From Arenicola marina (taxonomy: Eukaryota; Annelida; Polychaeta; Arenicolidae), in assembly GCA_964019135.1 (NCBI GenBank), contig OZ025248.1:36821670-36885669 (forward strand): DNA of 64,000 nt, read 5' to 3'. Under the pieces are notes generated by a model. The model did no database searches. It was not told where the DNA came from and saw only the letters and a list, made by a program, of their open reading frames with translations. A program made the position numbers and the translations under genes. Below, piece after piece: positions 49,288 to 60,550 of the stretch (position 1 is the first letter of the stretch; the number at the start of each line of letters is the position of its first letter).

Positions 49288-52200
49288 ATGCCGAAGTCTA
49301 AGCAGAAGGGTCAAAAGCAAAGAGAGGATGATGTTTCTGTAAGCCAAGCGTTCTGTATAGCTATTTCTGCAGTTGTTTTCTTTAAAGAGTGTATTATCGC
49401 TCAGTGTTCGTAAATAATGTTGAACTTTCTATTATAAGACTTATTTGCAAATATTGGCTACAACAGAAAATATCATATCGATGACCGACTGCACCTGTAA
49501 CACTGTTTATACACAGATAATACTTTCATATAAAGAAAATGACATTTTCACATATTTTCCTATATTTTCTTATGGTTAGCCCCGAGCACAGGCAATCGGT
49601 TTATGAGATGAAGTTCTACAGCCTGTGTATACCCTATATGTAGCCCCATGTAACGTTGTTGGGAAATAATGCCACATGTCTGGTCCATCAAATCCTGTAT
49701 GGCATTTTACAAATACGTGTGGCGAGAACTTTTTGGGGTATGGCGATAGTTTCTAAAAGTATATATTTTACAACTTATCTTGTTATTTTGATTGAATTCT
49801 CTGTGATTACGACGATATCGTCTGTTGATTTTTTGAAGCAACACACAACTCAGTTCTATCCGCCACCTTGCTCACCCAGTGGAGAAACTGGGCATGCATA
49901 TATATCGTTAAAACCATACCATTCGCTTAGTGACGCTTCATACACCCAGCTATTGACATGCAATAAGCGAAACGCCACCTGGCAAAAGCCGCTGGTGAAG
50001 AATGACTAAATACGAAATGCCGCAATAAACAAGAAGAAAGTCTCATTTCAACCGACTTGATAGTAATACGATACTTTGTTAATTCATATTCATAAATATG
50101 AAGTTTACGTATCAGAGTAAAAAATGACAAGGATTTGATGGATTATGCGATTAACAACACTTAGTCACCCGCAAAAACAAATCTTACACCTTCATTTTCT
50201 ATATGAGGACATGAGACTGTTGTGCCGAGCAACAACTGTCTCATATGGGATTAACCCTATATGTAGCTTGTTATATATAGGGTATATATATATGTTAGCG
50301 CCATATTGCGCATATGCGCCTCTGTGCTCATTCTCTTTAAATGCTCATTCAATATGGCATGGTGAGCAAACATAAATATGCTTGAAAATAACATCAAAAA
50401 TACTGATTGTTTGACAACATAAGTAGCAAATGAGCACTGAGGCGTATATACGTAATATTGCACTAAACGGTCACTGCCAGATGGCACCACTTTTAGTACA
50501 TTGGCATATGAGTGAACCGCCATATTTATTTATCATTGCACACAGCATGAAAGTTGAAGCAGTGGACTAAATCACTTTTATCAGTTGGCTGCCGTTTAAG
50601 TTGGCCGCCGATTAAGTTGGCCGCCGATTAAGTTGGCCGTGGGGGAGGCAAATGGTGTGTTTGGACTGCTAGATGATTTAACTGTGAAGGGGAAGGGGTG
50701 TAGGCCTCATATGTAGCTGGGTAATAGGAGCCTATCTCGCTAATTCAGGTAGGCAGCCATCTCATCTGACCTTGGGATGCCCAACCCTGTATTTGCCCTG
50801 CTGGAGCTGATGTCACTTAGTTGATGTGGCTGATGCCACCACCCAGTGAAGCCCTCTCCCGTTGCTTACCTCAGCCACCATATTTCAGCTGATTAATGAT
50901 AACAACTACCAACCTCAATCCCTCTTCACCTGGGCATGCCTCTACCCCCTGAAACATTGACTACCAAGCCCTCCACACCATACCCAACACAAACTTTACC
51001 CCCTAATCCCACCGGCGGTCAAATCAACTAGAGGTCAGAATGGGTGTAAACTATTGTTTCCCACCATAATTTTAAGCCCTGGTTAGGGGAAAGTCAGGTA
51101 ATGTTGATCAGCACACAACTTCTATCACATGAGACTATCCTATCCTATCCTTTCTCTTCTAGCTAATCACATTTGAATTTGTGCTACAATGAAGGGCAAA
51201 TATTTATTATTTATCAGCATTATGATGTATGTCGAAGGAGAGTTTCAGTAAAAAAAATCAATACTGTAACCTGTTTGGTAATCTGTTTTTGTAATCTGTC
51301 GGATCAGGGAAGTGGCTGCGACGTCCCCCATCACAGATATGCCTACCTACCCACCTATAACTGAAGTTATGATCAGCCTACATTAGCATTTCTGTTTTAA
51401 AGTTTATGGGACAAAAAACTTGTCTTATATGTTAAATTCTAGAAGGATATTTATTTTTGTGCGATATTAAGGAAATAAAATGATCATATTTAGCCCTTAA
51501 GCATTATATGGTGGGTGTAAATGCGATCAGTCAGTTGGGCAATATCGATCAGCCATATGGCCTAGCCCTGGTTTACATATATATACATACTAGTCTAGCG
51601 TTCGTAGTAATAAACGAACAAATCACAGTATGACAGTATTTTGTTTTATACGTCAAATAGTAGCAGGCAGAAGGTAGACATTGGGCAGAAATAATATCGA
51701 TAATCATATTGACATAAATTGAGACTGGGAGCTACGGAATATCGGGAGATATATGTTAAGGATATTTAAACCCTGTGCAATTATTGGGCATCCAGTACAG
51801 AGTACTCAAATTGCGGCTAAAGCACGATATGAACGAATATCAGTCCAGTAAAACTAAGGCCCAAGCTCATACATTGATTGAATAAAAAAAAAAGGGTTGA
51901 TTGAGTTTAAAAAAGGGGCTGTTTCCCGTCCGTTGTTCGTCATTTAACGTATTACTACTACCTTCAGTGGATAAAATCTGCCTGACGTCCTGGTTGGTTT
52001 ATAGAATTGACGTGTAGACCGCTTAACTATACTGTAAAATTGGATCAAAGATCAAAAAGATCAAATCAATTCAAATAGGCAAGGTTCCCCGGGCAGAGTT
52101 CGTTCTCTTGCTACTAATGGGAAGTTGTGGACGCAAGACAGTACGGGATTTGTTTGTTTTGATGACGGTTCGGGCGATAAGGCGTTGGGAGAAATATTAT

Positions 52201-55200
52201 TACTGTTGGCACCAAGCCAGGTAGCCCGCCGCAGGCGATAGTATGCCGCGGGATAAGGTGATAAGCACCCAGCGGTTGTGTTGCCACATGCGATAGCTTT
52301 GACACATCTAAGAGCGGCGGCTGGATATTAATAGGTTCAAGGCGGCTACTGGTGCCAATGGGCTCTTGCATGCCGCGGCATAGTGGGACAGACAGCTTCA
52401 TTTATTAGTATAGATGGTAGCACAGCTAGACAGATCCTGCAATACTGTATTTGACTATGGATACAGGTGGATCCAGGGGGCTCAGACCAGCCCTGTCTCT
52501 AGCTTTTTCAGCGGTGTGGACTCCTCCATGTGTTTTCTAATTAAAATTTACTTTTATTTACAGAGCTACACAAAAAATATTGTTTCGTCACAAACTGATT
52601 GAAATATGCTGACCTTCCCCTAGTGCAAAAATTCTTAATTTTTATGACTGATAACTCTATCACTAAATTTTATTGCATGTAGCTTTCTCAGCACCCCTAA
52701 AATGGTGCGATAAACCGCGATAAACCAGTGAACTGCACATAAATCTGTGACAGATATGTAGTTTACATAGCTTCCAAATTACAATGAGCAGTCAAGCAAA
52801 CAATATTTTTTCTGTCAGGTTTACCTTTATATTTTAAGCCAATGTTCGAGTTTTGTTTAATGTCAATGCTAATTTATTATCTCAGTGTGTACTATGAAGA
52901 TTTTGTATGCAGTGTATCGATTAAGTGATATTTATATACCATGTATACAGTTTTGTTAAGTTACTTTTTTTCTACCATATTGACTTGTCATTGTACGTTG
53001 ACAATATTATAATCTTGTCAACGTTAATGTATTTTACAGGATGACGATACAATGGCTCAGGCCACACAAATGACTCAGGCAGAGAAAGTTGTGGGTGCAT
53101 TAAGCGATAATGACGTGCAACAAAAGGTATACAAATTGATTACCGGTACATATGATCAATGGAGGGTACTTTGATAATTTTGGGAATCTACATACAACAA
53201 CACCTACTTGGTGATAGTCAACAGTATTTATATGAGTAGCTATATTCCGCAGTGCCCTTTAAACTACATTACTAACACTGATTTAGCGACAGGTCCAGGT
53301 GATAAATAGAGGAAATTTTTAAAAGTAGACCTGCTGAAGTTTTTGTCCAGTCCAACGTTTGGCTGGTAAAAAAAAGCATTCTGGCTGATATTCTGTTGCA
53401 AGTTCTGCTGTAGTTGTACTTCACATATAATTGTCTTCCAACCAAATTACCTGGTTGTCATAATGCGATACCTTGGGAATGATTTCATCATGAAAGATAT
53501 ACTGATGGTACTTAGCATCTACCCCTAGGTAAATGACTTGGTGGGCTATCTGTTAATCATGCACCAGAAAAAGTACCCCATCAAGCGGCAAGGTGAGTTT
53601 ACTATCTGTGGTGTCCCAATGGCAAGTCTGTGTCCGTAACATTTAATAAAACATCTTATTGTCTGCCGATAACATGGGGGTGTAGTGGTTTGGTTGTTTG
53701 TTACGTGTATCAAAGAGACAGACAGCTTCAGACCGATTCAGAGCCCAAAAAATAACTACCGATATATCAAACAGTAAAGATTATGGAAACATTACCTTTG
53801 TTTGTTTTTACTTTAATGATATGCTGATCAGTTTAGGGGCCACTTGTTTGGTTTGCACATTTTTGTTGACTGACCTCTTTCACACTGGAAATTGTTTAGT
53901 GTACATGTATCTAAGACACACGGGGGGCCTACCTGGTATAGTGGTTAACCGCAATAGGTCCTGGGTTTGATCCTGGGCACCCAAGCTGAAGCTTCATGCT
54001 TCATGGTCCCAGGAGTTTCTTTGGTCCAGTTTAGCCCGTGTGTGTATAAAAGCGCGTAAAACACCTGTATGTACTTCAGATCTAAACTAAAGAAACGACC
54101 AACCTTTTATTCGCCTCTTTACCTCTCCATCGGCATGACAGTCGGTTGACAAGTGTTTTGTACTTGCAGAATCTCTATTGCTGTTGAATGTTGTATTCCT
54201 GTGTTTTTGTAGATATCAACAAGGTTGTGTTAAAGGAGCAGTCCCGAGGGTTTAACGCCTTCATGGTAAAAGCCAAAGCCAAGCTACACGAGGTTTGTAC
54301 ATCCTGATATCATTCAGAAACGCTTCTTACCTAGTCTTCTCTAACTAATAGTTCATAACTTCAGTTCTGATAAAGGTTACTTCCTCTAAAGATATCCGCT
54401 TCGTTACAAACTATTTCATAGAAGCAATTTAACTTCATCGGCAGTTTTATCCGGACGTGAAACGAGGCTGTCGCACATATTGAACCTACAGCCTGCTGCA
54501 TTGTCTTGGTGGGTTCTCATTACAGCTTAACCCCATGGTTTACTCCACGGCTATGCTTGCATTAATTTTGACAGGTTTTCGGGATCGAACTGGTCGAATT
54601 GGACAGCAAACAGAAAAGTTACATTCTAATCAACGAACTGGAAACGGAAATAGATGATCCACATTTATCATGGTGAGTTGTTTTACGGTTTATAAATGAA
54701 AAGGGAGATCTTCATTAATCAGGATCAGTTGGTGTACAGTTAGTTGAAGATCCGTTTTTATGAGCCAGTAACTTGCACGCATCATAATTACCGGTAGTCT
54801 GCCTTCGCTCTTACCGGAGAATGAAACTGAAACTGAAACAGTTTGGTAAAGTAGTGTGCAGCCGATGAAAGGTATTATTAATTCTCCTATTAGAATCGCC
54901 GCCGCCGAACACACAACAACCTGTTGTCTAATGCCGTGTACGAATGGTTGTGAGAGAGCCATCGCGAGTCTACATATTGTTAATGGACATTAAAAATAAC
55001 CTAAGTCCGCTACAGAGTGATGTCTGGCCATTAGATCTACCCAGCGCCCTGCACATTGGCGCTGCTGGTCCCTAAACATTATTGCGTCTACAATATGTAT
55101 TCAAGTTATGTGAAATCACAAACCAATTTCAAAGGGTGGAGTTATGCACACAGTGAAGTGTATTTCATATACATGCGACTGTTCCGTACGTCACACTGAT

Positions 55201-56182
55201 CTTTATTTAGCCTGGCGCGACTTTGATATTTCTGTCATCTATTTTTTTTCTGTAGCTACCGTAATAGATCTCATTTATCCGTCGTCTTTGAAAAACGCTT
55301 GAAATTATTTCTCAGAAATATATTTCTGTTTTTCTAGAATTAAGTGGAATATTTAACATTAATGTTCATCATCTAAATTACATTCAAGAGATATATCTTA
55401 AATAGTCCAAATTGATGACAATGTAGAGAGTTTGATAGCAGGAACAAGTTCTTATCGTTCTTATGACGACGCCATCTTGACGTTGAGTAAACACCAAATA
55501 TTACCCATAGTTCATAGCGCATGCAGTGGCGCCTCACTGTGGACTACTCTGAAGTCGTGTGTGACTTATTTGCGGTGTTTTCCGTCTTCCTTCAGGCCTC
55601 CTGAAGACAACGCCACGATGGGTCTGTTAATAATAGTCCTCAGCGTCATCTTTATGAGTGGAAACACCATCGAAGAAGGTGAGTACAGATTATGGGTGGA
55701 AACACCATCGAGGAAGGTCAGTACAGATTATCAGTGGAAACCCCATCGAGGAAGGTGAGTATAGATTATGAGTGGAAACACCATCGTGGAAGTTGAGTAT
55801 AGATTATGAGTGGAAACACCATCGTGGAAGTTGAGTATAGATTATGAGTGGAAACACCATCGTGGAAGGTGAGTACAGATTATGAGTGGAAACACCATCG
55901 AGGAAGGTGAGGACAGATTTCGAGTGGAAACACCATCGAGGAAGGTGAGTACAGATTATGAGTGGAAACACCATCGAGGAAGGTGAGGACAGATTTCGAG
56001 TGGAAACACCATCGAGGAAGGTGAGTACATAGTTTGTCTTGGATACATGATGCCACGTGTATGTCACGTGTCAGTATCATCTTGTGGAAGTCCATGTATC
56101 GTTATCAATGATTTAGTAAACAATTTATCGCAGCTTTCATAAATAGATTTGATATATCGGCTTAATAAACGTTCAATGATTG

Positions 56183-56228
<46 letters not shown>

Positions 56229-57603
56229 TATAGTTACTTGGCTTAAACAGTTCCTTTTTCTTTATTTTATCTCCAGACAAACTGTTCCATACCCTAAAGA
56301 AACTCGGAGTTGACGTTGAGTGAGTATTGTATCCCCACTTTGATAAACAAAGATTTGGTAGTCTTCAATAGCTAGCATCTCTAACGTTAGTTACCATGTA
56401 CGCCAATATTACATTTCGTGGGCTAGTATTACTCACGCCTACCATGTACACCAATAATACATTTTGTGGTCTCAATAGTTTTAGTTATTAACTTCACATG
56501 ACGCTGTTACATTTAAATAAATACGTCAATTAAGTATGGCACAGACGGACGTTTGGAGACATGTGGCGTCATGCTATTTTCTTGTTTACAGACATCCGCA
56601 TGAGGTGTTCGGGGACGTGAAGCGGTTCTTAACCCAGGAGCTGGTAAAGCAGGGATACCTCCAGTACACCAGAGTGGACCTCTCGGACCCTCCGGCCTTT
56701 AACTTCACCTGGGGCCCGAGGGCTAAAGCAGAGACGTCACAAAAGCACGTATTGGACTTTGTTTGTCAGGTGGGTAGACCTTTATATAGATATATTATGT
56801 AATAATTAAAAAACAAAATAAAATCCCAACCAAAAATGACATTAATAATGAAAATATTGATCACTGCCTGAATAAAGAACTATTCATGCCAGGTTTTTTT
56901 TTATCGGAATAAACTTTTGCAAATGGTTTTGAATGGCAATGTCGTTATATCCCTGAAAACATCATCTTTTAGTTCCATGTATGAATGTTAGCTTCTTTTC
57001 AACCGGGATTCGCCATACATCACCAAGCCCCACTTTTACTATTAAAGATCATCCTGAAAAAAAAGAACATCCACAAAAACCTTTGCCACGATTTTAGCTC
57101 TAAAAGCAGAAGCATCGATTAACGGGATGTGATTCGATAAACTAAGGAAAGGCGGATTTCGTGTGGAAATCCTCTGCGGGCGTCGTTAACAAATTGTTCT
57201 CATGTTTTCATGTCCCGATCGACTGCAATTTCCATTGCCGACTTAAGCATTAAAAAAAACGACCGACCCTTCGACCCTCTGACTATTCTGCCCTCGCTGC
57301 ATGTCTTGAATGTTTTAATTTTGTTAATTTTGCTTTTTTCTACCGAACGACCGACCCAATTGTTGATGACAACGGACATGAGAAACAATTTAATAACGAT
57401 GCCTTGATCATATAGTCTGGATTTGATTTGGGGCTTATAGGCACTTTCAGCCTTGCCATATAAATGTCTCATAGTAACAGATTAATGATACCTGTGTTGT
57501 CTGTTCTGGTATACAGGTGTACGGAGACAAAGATCCCACGGACTGGACCAGTCAGTGGCAGGACGTCCTGCGCTCCGAGGACATGGAGTCCGTGTCCGGA
57601 TGA
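49288..57603 (+). CDS. NSMCE3: NSMCE3 (MAGE family), SMC5/6 complex subunit, 9 exons
   Basis: Exons 49288-49338, 53040-53126, 53529-53592, 54213-54292, 54575-54672, 55596-55678, 56277-56319, 56592-56769 and 57517-57603 join in frame (771 nt, 256 residues plus stop). All introns are GT-AG. Residues 42-240 form the MAGE homology domain. The first winged helix reads VQQKVNDLVGYLLIMHQKKY onward, with KSYILINELE. The second has GLLIIVLSVIFMSGNTIEE (136-154), FGDVKRFLT, FNFTWGPRAKAETSQKHVL and DPTDWTSQW. These match vertebrate NSMCE3 closely and in order. NSMCE3 pairs with NSMCE1 and NSMCE4 in the nuclear SMC5/6 complex, stimulates the NSMCE1 RING ubiquitin ligase and supports recombination repair. 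Human NSMCE3 is about 304 residues with a longer N-terminus and an intronless coding region. Exon 6 and exon 9 are each the seed of a tandem repeat (55654-56033 and 57517-58525). Confidence 0.94.
50297..50464. repeat. Foldback element in NSMCE3 intron 1
   Basis: Arms of about 35 bp at 50297-50332 and 50428-50464 are imperfect inverted repeats (GCGCCTCTGTGCTCATT against AATGAGCACTGAGGCGT), separated by about 95 bp. The DNA could form a hairpin. This resembles a small non-autonomous DNA transposon, but target-site duplications were not identified. Confidence 0.5.
50580..50640. repeat. Short 17-bp tandem repeat
   Basis: Three to four units of AAGTTGGCCGCCGATT type in NSMCE3 intron 1. A small local array with no evident function. 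Confidence 0.75.
51590..52412. repeat. Dispersed repeat, copy 3 of 3, in NSMCE3 intron 1
   Basis: Matches 16345-16890 and 24100-24635 from TCTAGCGTTCGTA to TTAGTATAGATG. It also carries extra sequence that the other copies lack, at about 51655-51795 and 51980-52105. Either the extra segments are part of the longer original element and the other copies are deletion derivatives, or they are insertions. Confidence 0.65.
53931..54090 (+). repeat. tRNA-derived SINE in NSMCE3 intron 3
   Basis: Has an A box (TGGTATAGTGG, 53934-53944) and a near-consensus B box (GGTTTGATCC, 53964-53973), then CCCAGGAGTTTC and a tail with GCGTAAAACACCTG. The core and tail resemble the SINE at 37430-37642. The A-B spacing is shorter than in a functional tRNA. 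Confidence 0.65.
55654..56033. repeat. 38-bp minisatellite made from the exon 6 end and its splice donor
   Basis: Ten units at exact 38-bp spacing (GTGGAAACACC at 55658, 55696, 55734, 55772, 55810, 55848, 55886, 55924, 55962, 56000). Each holds the last coding bases of NSMCE3 exon 6 (AGTGGAAACACCATCGA) and the donor region. Some units keep GTGAGT, one has GTCAGT, two have GTTGAG and two have GTGAGG. Use of a later donor would shift the frame or meet the TGA at 55756-55758, so the first donor at 55679 is the productive one. Confidence 0.93.
56187..56224. repeat. (TA)n microsatellite
   Basis: About 19 TA dinucleotides in NSMCE3 intron 6, some 50 bp before the acceptor of exon 7. Confidence 0.95.
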
Positions 57604-58525
57604 GCCTTCTGATCCAGGTGTACGGAGACAAAGATCCCACGGACTGGACCAGTCAGTGGCAGGACGTCCTGCGCTCCGAGGACATGGAGTCCGTGTCCGG
57701 ATGAGCCTTCTGATCCAGGTGTACGGAGACAAAGATCCCACGGACTGGACCAGTCAGTGGCAGGACGTCCTGCGCTCCGAGGACATGGAGTCCGTGTCCG
57801 GATGAGCCTTCTGATCCAGGTGTACGGAGACAAAGATCCCACGGACTGGACCAGTCAGTGGCAGGACGTCCTGCGCTCCGAGGACATGGAGTCCGTGTCC
57901 GGATGAGCCTTCTGATCCAGGTGTACGGAGACAAAGATCCCACGGACTGGACCAGTCAGTGGCAGGACGTCCTGCGCTCCGAGGACATGGAGTCCGTGTC
58001 CGGATGAGCCTTCTGATCCAGGTGTACGGAGACAAAGATCCCACGGACTGGACCAGTCAGTGGCAGGACGTCCTGCGCTCCGAGGACATGGAGTCCGTGT
58101 CCGGATGAGCCTTCTGATCCAGGTGTACGGAGACAAAGATCCCACGGACTGGACCAGTCAGTGGCAGGACGTCCTGCGCTCCGAGGACATGGAGTCCGTG
58201 TCCGGATGAGCCTTCTGATCCAGGTGTACGGAGACAAAGATCCCACGGACTGGACCAGTCAGTGGCAGGACGTCCTGCGCTCCGAGGACATGGAGTCCGT
58301 GTCCGGATGAGCCTTCTGATCCAGGTGTACGGAGACAAAGATCCCACGGACTGGACCAGTCAGTGGCAGGACGTCCTGCGCTCCGAGGACATGGAGTCCG
58401 TGTCCGGATGAGCCTTCTGATCCAGGTGTACGGAGACAAAGATCCCACGGACTGGACCAGTCAGTGGCAGGACGTCCTGCGCTCCGAGGACATGCAGTCC
58501 GTGTCCAAATGACCCGATCCGGTTC
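57517..58525 (+). repeat. 101-bp array of the NSMCE3 terminal exon, ten copies
   Basis: GTGTACGGAG occurs at 57517, 57618, 57719, 57820, 57921, 58022, 58123, 58224, 58325 and 58426, exactly 101 bp apart. Each unit is the complete 87-bp terminal exon including TGA plus 14 bp ending CTTCTGATCCAG, so every copy has an AG just before the exon. Copies 1-9 look identical and encode ...MESVSG. Copy 10 differs (MQSVSK) and continues into unique DNA, so it may be the ancestral end. Only the first copy has a long pyrimidine-rich stretch before it. Confidence 0.96.
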
Positions 58526-58594
58526 CGGTTGCTGCAGCTCAAACATTGTGATTGCGCAAAGTGGTGCTCATCTTCACCGTGTTATTGGGCGGTG

Positions 58595-58745
58595 TGGGGA
58601 GTGGAAGGGGGCGCCGTAGTCGTGAGGCTGATGTGCCCCGGTGGCCGGTTCGAACCCCACCTGGGTTCTGGGGATCGTTCCATGCCTTCATGTCATTACC
58701 CCAGTGGTTCCTTGGTTGAGTTTTGTTCTTACTGACTACAGCAAC
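58595..58745 (+). repeat. SINE-like element downstream of NSMCE3
   Basis: Has a strong B box (GGTTCGAACCCC, 58647-58658), a weaker A-box-like CGCCGTAGTCGTGAGG, and then CCCAGTGGTTCCTTGGTTGAG. That core aligns with those of the other SINE copies in the window. It lies where the NSMCE3 3' UTR would be. Confidence 0.5.
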
Positions 58746-59985
58746 GTGCTTACAGGACCAACCATCACTGAACGGTACAAAGGCCAACTTTTTCCGTTTT
58801 CATTCGCTTCGCCGTAACCCTGTTTGAATACAACGAGACGCAATTTGTTTATATAAATTTTATATATTCTATAAATACATGAATTTGTCGAATTTCCTGT
58901 CCTTTCCGTCGCGTCCTCCAGTTTCGCTCATCTGACATTTCCTACCCTTATCTCATGCACTCATCATCACATGAAGATCACAAGATATCATCCTGGGGAT
59001 GGGGACTACCATCTGACGCTGACAGCTGCTGTACCGTTAGAAGAGTGGATGCCCCGTGGCGTGGCGCTCCTGTCGTCATGGCATTCTGTTGATATGGCGT
59101 CCAGTTCTTACATCGTCCAGCGACTCGCTGTCCGGCGTCTCTACTTACTATAAATCGCCAAATCGCAGTCTATTTCGACCGTAGTGACGCGTGTGCGGTC
59201 CGATAGTTCGACAAGAGCACGTATAGGTTTCTATGGTTTGTGGAAGGGATCTGCGCCATGTTGGATTTAACGACAGTTTGTTTGGTGTCCACCAGAATGC
59301 GCGCTATATTTGTCGACCCAAGACATTCTACGCCCGATGACGCTCGCGGTCTAGTTGTAGGAAGAATCAACAGCGTCCTAAAGTTGACTGAAGCTAGCGC
59401 TGCCCGGTATCTGTATCACTGTACATTGCATTGTCGATACCATGGTTGTTATATGTTAATAAACGTATCTGTTTGTATCCGGCTCTCGTGTCAACTATGC
59501 ACACCGGTCTGGTAGATGACTGAATATATTAATCTGTTGAAGTCAACGGAACTTTTTTGGTTTTCAGACGATCTATGAGTCAATTAAGTGCGATAAAGCG
59601 CTTGAAACTCTTGTAAGACATCAAATCCAAGATCCAGGTACATGTGCTTCAGTGAAAGGCTAAGATCTAGGTCATGTTCGCTGGAGACCCGCTACTGGTA
59701 ATACCATAACAGTGGCTTCTTGTTATGGCGAAAATCGCCATAATGTCGGTCAGTTCTGTTTGTGTGTGTGTGTGTGTGTCTGTCTGTCTGTCCGCGCGAT
59801 AACTGTCGAACATTTGCAGCTATCGTTGTCGAACTTCGCCAACAGATGCCAGAAGTCTAATCTCAGGTCAAGTTCGTTGCCGGGTAGAATCGGTCCTACG
59901 TCAACGTCACAGCTAGAGACACAAAATTAGTGGCTATATAATTAGCTCCTAAATATCTTTTTCGTTATCGCTATCAAATTTTACG
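58746..59985. other. Intergenic or 3' UTR region of NSMCE3
   Basis: No gene recognised. It holds an AATAAA at 59458-59463 that could end NSMCE3 transcripts, a GT/CTGT microsatellite (59759-59790) and a hairpin (ATGGCGAAAATCGCCAT, about 59735). Short open frames have no similarity. Confidence 0.45.
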
Positions 59986-60059
59986 TAAGAGCAATAGTTT
60001 TCACGCTACAGGCTTTGGAAATTTCAAAATTTTCGTCACAATTTTTTTTCCTTAAATCT

Positions 60060-60550
60060 CAAAGCGATTGTCACGAGACTTTGCAGGGACATTAAGGGTT
60101 CCACTCAGGTACCGTATGTAAAAAATTATAGTGATTCCATCAATAGTGTCCGTTTCCAAGGCGACGAAAGTCTCCATTATGAGCCAATGGAAGTATTTGT
60201 CCCCCGATTTCGACAACTTGCCATACAGGTATCTCAACGCCGCTTGGCAGGGTCATTCGGTCCGCTCCCTAGATATATTTTGCCAAAAAAGCACGGCGAT
60301 CGAACCCGCAGTATTCGTTTCCAAGGCAACGGAAAATCTTATTATGAAAGATACAAATTTTGCTTTTTTCCATGTTCGGTGCAGTTAAAATGCACATAGC
60401 CTCACGCTTCTTGGTACAGGCTACCTAGGGGTCGGCCTTATCAATTATGTGCAAGATGAATGCAATCGGACGGTTCCTTTTTGTTTCCATAGCAACGCAA
60501 AAATGGCCCAATGGTAAAAGATAGGACATTTTTGAATTTACCATAGAAAC
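60060..60550. repeat. Degenerate repeat of about 165 bp, three units
   Basis: GTTTCCAAGGCGAC (60152-60165), GTTTCCAAGGCAAC (60317-60330) and GTTTCCATAGCAAC (60483-60496) recur at 165- and 166-base spacing. The flanks are weakly alike (ATTATGA after the motif, AATGG). This suggests three old tandem units. The conserved motif fits the RFX X-box consensus. Confidence 0.45.

Noticed and set aside
53931-53975. Possible tRNA gene from A and B boxes
   Set aside because: The A-B spacing is too short and no cloverleaf or acceptor stem can be drawn; it is a SINE head.
57469-58546. Series of identical 96-codon minus-strand frames
   Set aside because: Antisense shadows of the 101-bp terminal exon array.
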